The notes beneath the pieces are model-generated. The model saw only the letters and a list, made by a program, of their open reading frames with translations. It was not told the DNA's origin and ran no database searches. The position numbers and the translations under genes are program-made. 37,206 nt of DNA from Granulicella sp. (lineage in GTDB: Bacteria > Acidobacteriota > Terriglobia > Terriglobales > Acidobacteriaceae): assembly GCA_003133205.1 (NCBI GenBank), contig PKWK01000140.1:186-37391 (forward strand), written 5' to 3'. This document shows, in pieces, positions 33,001 to 37,206 of this stretch (positions are counted from its first letter, which is position 1; the number at the start of each line of letters is the position of its first letter).

Positions 33001-33835
33001 GTGGTTCAAGATCACGCAACCCTTCACCAGCCTCGCCGCCGCAATCACATCCACTACGCCCGGCGCACCCTTCACCGCCGTCCTGGTCGAGGACATAGGC
33101 TACGGACACGGCCAGCCACCCAGAACCGCCTTCACCACCAGCGCATCGGGCACATGCTTCAACTGCTGGCTCGCAGTGCGATTCACCCCCATCTCGACCG
33201 GTCTCGAAACCGGTGCGCTCACCCTCACTTCCTCGACCACCGGCAGCCCGTACATCCTCTCGCTCACCGGCAGCGGCCTTCCACTCACCGGCCTGCTGCT
33301 GACGCCCGTCACCCAGGACTTCGGTCCAGTCCCCATCAACAGCACCAGCGCTACGGCCCTCTTCGCCCTCACCAACCTGATCGCGGGCAGCAGTCCGGTC
33401 ACAGTCGCAACGCCCACCGTCACCGGCGACTTCGCCGTCTCAAACACTGCCACCGGCGGCGCGAAGTGTGGCGGCCCACTCGCCTATACCTCCTCCTGCT
33501 TCGTCGAAATCGCCTTCACGCCGTCAGCGTTAGGAACACGCACCGGAACACTCGCGTTGCAAGCGGGCACCACCACCGCAACCGCCACCCTCACCGGATA
33601 CGGCTCGCCCGACTCCGGCCTGTCCCTCAACCCATCCGCGCTCACCTTCAACAATGTCCCCGGCAGCGCATCGGCACAGCAAACTATCACCCTCGCCAAC
33701 ACCAGCGCAACCGCGCTGCAGATCGGCATACCCACCACGACCACCGCATTCAGCTTCGGCGCCACCAGCAACTGCGCCACCCTCGCTCCCTCCACCACCT
33801 GCTCCATTGCAGTCTCGTTCACCCCAGCAACGCGC
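30071..33835 (+). CDS. Giant Ig-repeat (choice-of-anchor D) surface protein, N-terminal part
   Basis: The protein opens with a long n-region and a signal-like helix (LRCGLAIGLMCGMAPAVNAQ, cleavage near NAQ). An SBBP-type propeller region of about 430 residues follows (GNLYLLID, GNVYITGTTTSG, NAYIAGTTTSPGYP). Next come ASH/choice-of-anchor D Ig modules of about 100 residues each, recognisable by (L/D)FGxV and NCGxxLxxGxSCxVxxTFxP. About six modules precede a frame disruption at the C run 33822-33825. Beyond it this frame reads 27 unnatural residues to a TAG at 33914, while the true repeat pattern continues in the -1 frame. The start is the ATG at 30071; an ATG at 30116 is also possible. TATAGT (30015-30020) is a possible -10. 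Confidence 0.78.
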
Positions 33836-36162
33836 CCTCCACCGGCACACTCGCAATCCCCGTTACCAGCACGATCGGAGGCGCACCCGTCTTTACCACC
33901 TACACGGTTTCATTAGCCGGCGCATACACCACCGAGGATGAAGGCCTGGAAATTATCGCGAACGACGCCGAGTACGGCCCACAAGCCACCAGCTCAACTG
34001 GCATCACGCGCCAGTTCACCATCGACAACCTCACCGCAAAATCGCTCGCCCTCGCCATCGCATCGCCCCGCCAATTCGTCCTCTTCGGCGCGCCCTGCTC
34101 CGGCCTCGCGCCGTACGCGAGCTGCAACTTTTCCGTCGCCTTCCTGCCGCTCGCCAACGGAGACATCACCGGCACACTCTTCGCCCAGGCCACGCCCACC
34201 GACGGCTCCGCCACGCTCAACGGCATCGGCTACGTCGAAGGCTACGGCATCGGCGCAGGCACACTGGCGGTCACAGGAAGTCTGATGCCCGGCAGCGTGC
34301 TCAGTTTCGGTCAGGTGCCCTCCGGCCAATCTGCAACGCGAGTGCTAACCCTCACCAACACCTCCGCCAGCGCGTCACTCACCATCCGCCGCATCACCAG
34401 CGAGTGGCCCTTCCTCTCGACCACCACCTGCGGCGCAACCCTTGCCCCGGCGGCAAGCTGCACCGTCACCCTCACCTACACACCGATCAACCAGGTCGCT
34501 CCCGGCTCCAGTCCGCCACCGTCGACCACCGACTCCGGCACCCTCATCATCGAGAGCGACGCCGCATCGAGTCCGGACCTTATCGACCTCACCGGCAGTT
34601 CCACTCCGGTCATCCTCGCGTCGCCGTCGAACACCGCACCGCTGGCCGCCTTCGCCCCCTCGCAGAGCTCCCTCACCTTCGCCAACACTATGGTGGGCAA
34701 CGCCTCCACGCCGCAGACCCTCACCCTCGACAACACCGGCACCACCACGCTCACTGTCCTCGGCCTTCAGTCCACGCCTGATTTCACGGTCGCAAGCAAC
34801 TGCTCCATCATCGTTCCCGGCGCGAGTTGCACCCTCACCATCACCTTCACGCCGCAGCCCTCCGCCCAGCCTGGAACGAGCCCCGCCGCACGAGTCGGCG
34901 CAATCGAAATTTCCTCCAGCGCCAGCACGTCACTCGAATTCATCTCGCTGGTCGGCGTCTCCAGCCCGCCCACCATGGTCCTCGCACCGGCCGCGCTCAA
35001 CTTCGGCACCGTGCTGGTGGGTGCGAACGCGACGCTCGGCGTCCAGATCACCAACACCGCCTCCAGCCCCGCAATCCTCGCCAGCTTCTCTGCCACCGGC
35101 GACTACACCATAGCCAATGGCTCCTGTCCGCCGCCGGGAAGCACGCTCGCCGCGGGTGCGAACTGCGTCTTGCAAGTCACTTTCGCACCAACGCAATCCG
35201 GAACACGCACCGGAACCCTCTCCGTCGCCACCTCCGCCACAGCCTTTCCGTTGACCGCAGCGCTCACTGGAGTGGGCTCGCAATCGCATCTGCAAATCTC
35301 GCCAGCAGGCCTCAGCTTCGGGTCAATGGCCATCGGTGCTCCAGCCACCCTGTCACTCACGCTCCTCAACAACGGTACCGCACCCATCACGACAATCTCG
35401 CTCGCCGCGACAGGCGACTACGCCGTCACCGCTCCCTGCGCGGTCACGACGCTCACCGCCGGCGCAAGCTGCTCGGTCACCCTAACCTTCACACCCACCG
35501 CCGCAGGAACCCGCACGGCAACGCTAATCGTCACCAGTTCCGACGCAGCCTCGCCAACCTCCGTGCCACTCACGGGAAGCGGCAACATCATCCTCAACGG
35601 ATCGTTCACGCTCACCGCATCCGGCTCCAGCGTTGCGTCCGCGATCGTCGCCAGCGGCTCCCCCTCCGCATACCACCTGGCCATTACGCCGCAGAACAGC
35701 TTCAGCGGGCAGGTCGTCCTCAACTGCACTCCCGTGACCCCAGCCGCGTACGCCTACTGCTCGCTCCTGCCGTCGAGCGTCACCCTCGCAGGCGCCGCCC
35801 AGACCGCAGTCGCAACCATCACCACAGTCACCTCAATCGCATCCGCTTCAGCAACCCCCGCGCCGCCCGGCAGACGACGCAGCTTCAGCGACACTGCCCT
35901 ATGCCTGCTCTTTCCCGCGATCGTCTTCACCTGGAAAGCGCGCACCTCACGCCACCCCGCATGGCGCAGAGTCGGCCCGGTCGCCTGGGCCATCTTTGCA
36001 GCCATCGCGCTGCTCTCCGCCGGAGGTTGCGGCGGCAGCAGCCTCAGCCCATCCAACCTCCGCTATGCTGCGCCAGGAACCTATCAATATCAAGTGACGG
36101 CAAGTTCGGTTAGCGGTGTCCCCATCACCCAGACGGTCACGCTCAACCTCACCGTGCAGTAG
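33826..36162 (+). CDS. Giant Ig-repeat surface protein, C-terminal part (frameshifted continuation)
   Basis: This continues the repeat pattern exactly where the upstream frame breaks: SFTP upstream joins SNAPSTGTLAIPVTSTIGG here. About five more ASH/Ig modules follow (for example VLSFGQVPSGQSATRVLTL, LNFGTVLVGANATLGVQI and LSFGSMAIGAPATLSLTL). The end is unusual: the first half of a last Ig-like domain, a double hydrophobic segment (LCLLFPAIVF and AWAIFAAIALLSAGGCGGSS), then the closing strands PGTYQYQVTASS and [12 protein letters not shown]. Joined, the two parts make about 2,030 residues. No start codon with a ribosome site was found for this part alone. The stop TAG overlaps the convergent ribBA end by 14 bases. 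Confidence 0.78.
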   Translation, partial: SNAPSTGTLAIPVTSTIGGAPVFTTYTVSLAGAYTTEDEGLEIIANDAEYGPQATSSTGITRQFTIDNLTAKSLALAIASPRQFVLFGAPCSGLAPYASCNFSVAFLPLANGDITGTLFAQATPTDGSATLNGIGYVEGYGIGAGTLAVTGSLMPGSVLSFGQVPSGQSATRVLTLTNTSASASLTIRRITSEWPFLSTTTCGATLAPAASCTVTLTYTPINQVAPGSSPPPSTTDSGTLIIESDAASSPDLIDLTGSSTPVILASPSNTAPLAAFAPSQSSLTFANTMVGNASTPQTLTLDNTGTTTLTVLGLQSTPDFTVASNCSIIVPGASCTLTITFTPQPSAQPGTSPAARVGAIEISSSASTSLEFISLVGVSSPPTMVLAPAALNFGTVLVGANATLGVQITNTASSPAILASFSATGDYTIANGSCPPPGSTLAAGANCVLQVTFAPTQSGTRTGTLSVATSATAFPLTAALTGVGSQSHLQISPAGLSFGSMAIGAPATLSLTLLNNGTAPITTISLAATGDYAVTAPCAVTTLTAGASCSVTLTFTPTAAGTRTATLIVTSSDAASPTSVPLTGSGNIILNGSFTLTASGSSVASAIVASGSPSAYHLAITPQNSFSGQVVLNCTPVTPAAYAYCSLLPSSVTLAGAAQTAVATITTVTSIASASATPAPPGRRRSFSDTALCLLFPAIVFTWKARTSRHPAWRRVGPVAWAIFAAIALLSAGGCGGSSLSPSNLRYAAPGTYQYQVTASSVSGVPITQTVTLNLTVQ

Positions 36163-37206
36163 TCTTGGTGGCGACGCCCAGCGGCACCCGCACCTGCTCC
36201 ACAATCTCGATGCCGAAGCCCTGCAACGCCGGAATGTGCGTCGGCGTATTAGTCAGCAAGCGAATCCGTCGAATGCCAAGATCGGACAATATCTGCCCGC
36301 CAAGGCCGATCTGGCGCAAAATTCGCTGAGTCTGCTGGTTCGGTTCCTCATTCAAGTCCTTCGATTTCGGATCCCGATTCAAACCGCGGTGCAGCAACAG
36401 CCGGTGCGGAGCGATAGCGCCCGGCGCAGGATCCCCATTGCGGTCAATGTTGAATCCGCGTGCGCCATTGTGCAGATACACCAGCGCGCCCCGGCCCGCC
36501 TCGGCAATCATGCGCAGCGAGTTGTCCACCAGCGCGCGGCAGTCGCAGAGCGTCGCCCCAAAAACATCGCCCGCAAGACAGTGGGTGTGAACGCGCACCA
36601 GCACCGGCTCGTCCGCAGTCTGTCCTCCGGCACTGCCGCCGATCTCGTCGCCGTACACCAGCGCGACGTGCGACTCCGCGCCATCCACCTCGCTCTCATA
36701 AGCGATCATGCGGAAGTCGCCGTACTGGGTCGGCAGCGTGGTCTCGGCGATGCGGTGGATGTAGCGCTCGTGCTGCAGCCGGTAGCGGATCAGCGACGCC
36801 ACGGTAAGCATTTTGAGCCCGTGTTCAGCGCAGAACGCGACCAGATCCGGCACGCGCGCCATGGTCCCGTCCTCGTTCATGATCTCGCAGATCACCCCGG
36901 CGGAAATCAGCCCAGCCATGCGCGCCAGATCGACCGAAGCCTCGGTCTGCCCCGCACGGACCAGAACGCCGCCCTTGCGTGCGCGCAGCGGAAACACATG
37001 ACCCGGCCGCGCCAGGTCGTTCGCCGTCGACCCGGCATCAATGGCGGTGCGGATGGTATGCGCCCGGTCCGCCGCCGAGATCCCCGTCGTCACTCCCTCG
37101 CGCGCCTCGATTGTCTCCGTAAACGCCGTGCCGAATCGTGACGTGTTCTCCTGCGTCATCGGGCCCAGTCGCAGATAGTCCGCGCGCTCCTCGGTCAGCG
37201 TCAGGC
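36149..37206 (-). CDS. ribBA: Riboflavin biosynthesis RibBA, 5' end cut by window
   Basis: This is part of a bifunctional 3,4-dihydroxy-2-butanone 4-phosphate synthase / GTP cyclohydrolase II-like protein. The RibB half is represented by its later part, including [22 protein letters not shown] and [20 protein letters not shown], all in canonical form. The RibA half keeps the three zinc cysteines ([15 protein letters not shown]) and LLTNTPTH. It lacks the QEGRGIGL motif (here [11 protein letters not shown]), and the aspartate/arginine/tyrosine region before IGAQIL is altered ([14 protein letters not shown]). RibB activity is likely; RibA activity is doubtful. The frame is open to the right edge, so the N-terminus is outside. 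Confidence 0.88.
   Translation of the reverse strand, partial: LTLTEERADYLRLGPMTQENTSRFGTAFTETIEAREGVTTGISAADRAHTIRTAIDAGSTANDLARPGHVFPLRARKGGVLVRAGQTEASVDLARMAGLISAGVICEIMNEDGTMARVPDLVAFCAEHGLKMLTVASLIRYRLQHERYIHRIAETTLPTQYGDFRMIAYESEVDGAESHVALVYGDEIGGSAGGQTADEPVLVRVHTHCLAGDVFGATLCDCRALVDNSLRMIAEAGRGALVYLHNGARGFNIDRNGDPAPGAIAPHRLLLHRGLNRDPKSKDLNEEPNQQTQRILRQIGLGGQILSDLGIRRIRLLTNTPTHIPALQGFGIEIVEQVRVPLGVATKTTAR

Overview
The window is about 37 kb of high-GC bacterial chromosome. It most likely comes from an acidobacterium of the Terriglobia (Acidobacteriaceae-like) group. This is an inference from gene style: long NHL and YVTN beta-propeller lipoproteins, a 2,000-residue 'choice-of-anchor D' Ig-repeat protein with a membrane hairpin and a GCGG motif near its end, and a ccm cluster with a CxxxY-type CcmE. 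No rRNA, tRNA, CRISPR array, integrase or transposase was seen.

Layout. 1-1017: end of a TrpB2-type tryptophan synthase beta chain and a SemiSWEET-type sugar transporter. 1059-3890 (-): a UPF0182 membrane protein. 4042-7694 (+): a System I cytochrome c maturation cluster, ccmE-ccmA-ybaK-ccmB-ccmC-ccmD, with near-identical CRP-type palindromes before ccmE and before ccmC. 8081-14359: a YVTN propeller lipoprotein, then on the minus strand a Tad-type pseudopilin operon (tadE-tadG with a vWA domain-tadE) and an NHL-propeller lipoprotein. 14360-20973 (+): an unrecognised giant secreted protein of about 2,200 residues, interrupted by an in-frame TAG and a one-base frameshift. 20970-21677 (-): a small protein whose C-terminal module is homologous to the giant's C-terminus, tail to tail with it. 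21634-24544 (+): a YtrA-like GntR repressor with its own palindromic operator, an ABC ATPase with an in-frame amber codon, and an ABC-2-like permease. 24553-29176 (-): a SpoIIE/PP2C phosphatase with a HAMP domain, a YihY-family membrane protein, and QueG. 29245-36162 (+): a HAD hydrolase and the giant Ig-repeat protein, frameshifted at a C run. 36149-37206 (-): RibBA, cut by the window edge, with a degenerate GTP cyclohydrolase II half.

How the genes fit together. The ccm genes build the heme-handling part (CcmABCDE) of cytochrome c maturation; the CRP-type sites suggest respiratory or nutritional control. The middle of the window looks like a cell-surface locus of minor pseudopilins, propeller lipoproteins and a giant secreted protein with cysteine-bounded helical modules. 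It has no recognisable function as a whole and is the best candidate for something undescribed. The gntR-ABC block looks like an autoregulated envelope-stress or antibiotic-response transporter.

Two window-wide themes. First, several genes have a -10-like hexamer about 7-9 bases before the start codon and no Shine-Dalgarno sequence, suggesting leaderless mRNAs. Second, three otherwise well-kept genes carry point disruptions (two in-frame TAGs, two single-base losses in C/G runs). These may be real decay, phase variation or assembly error.
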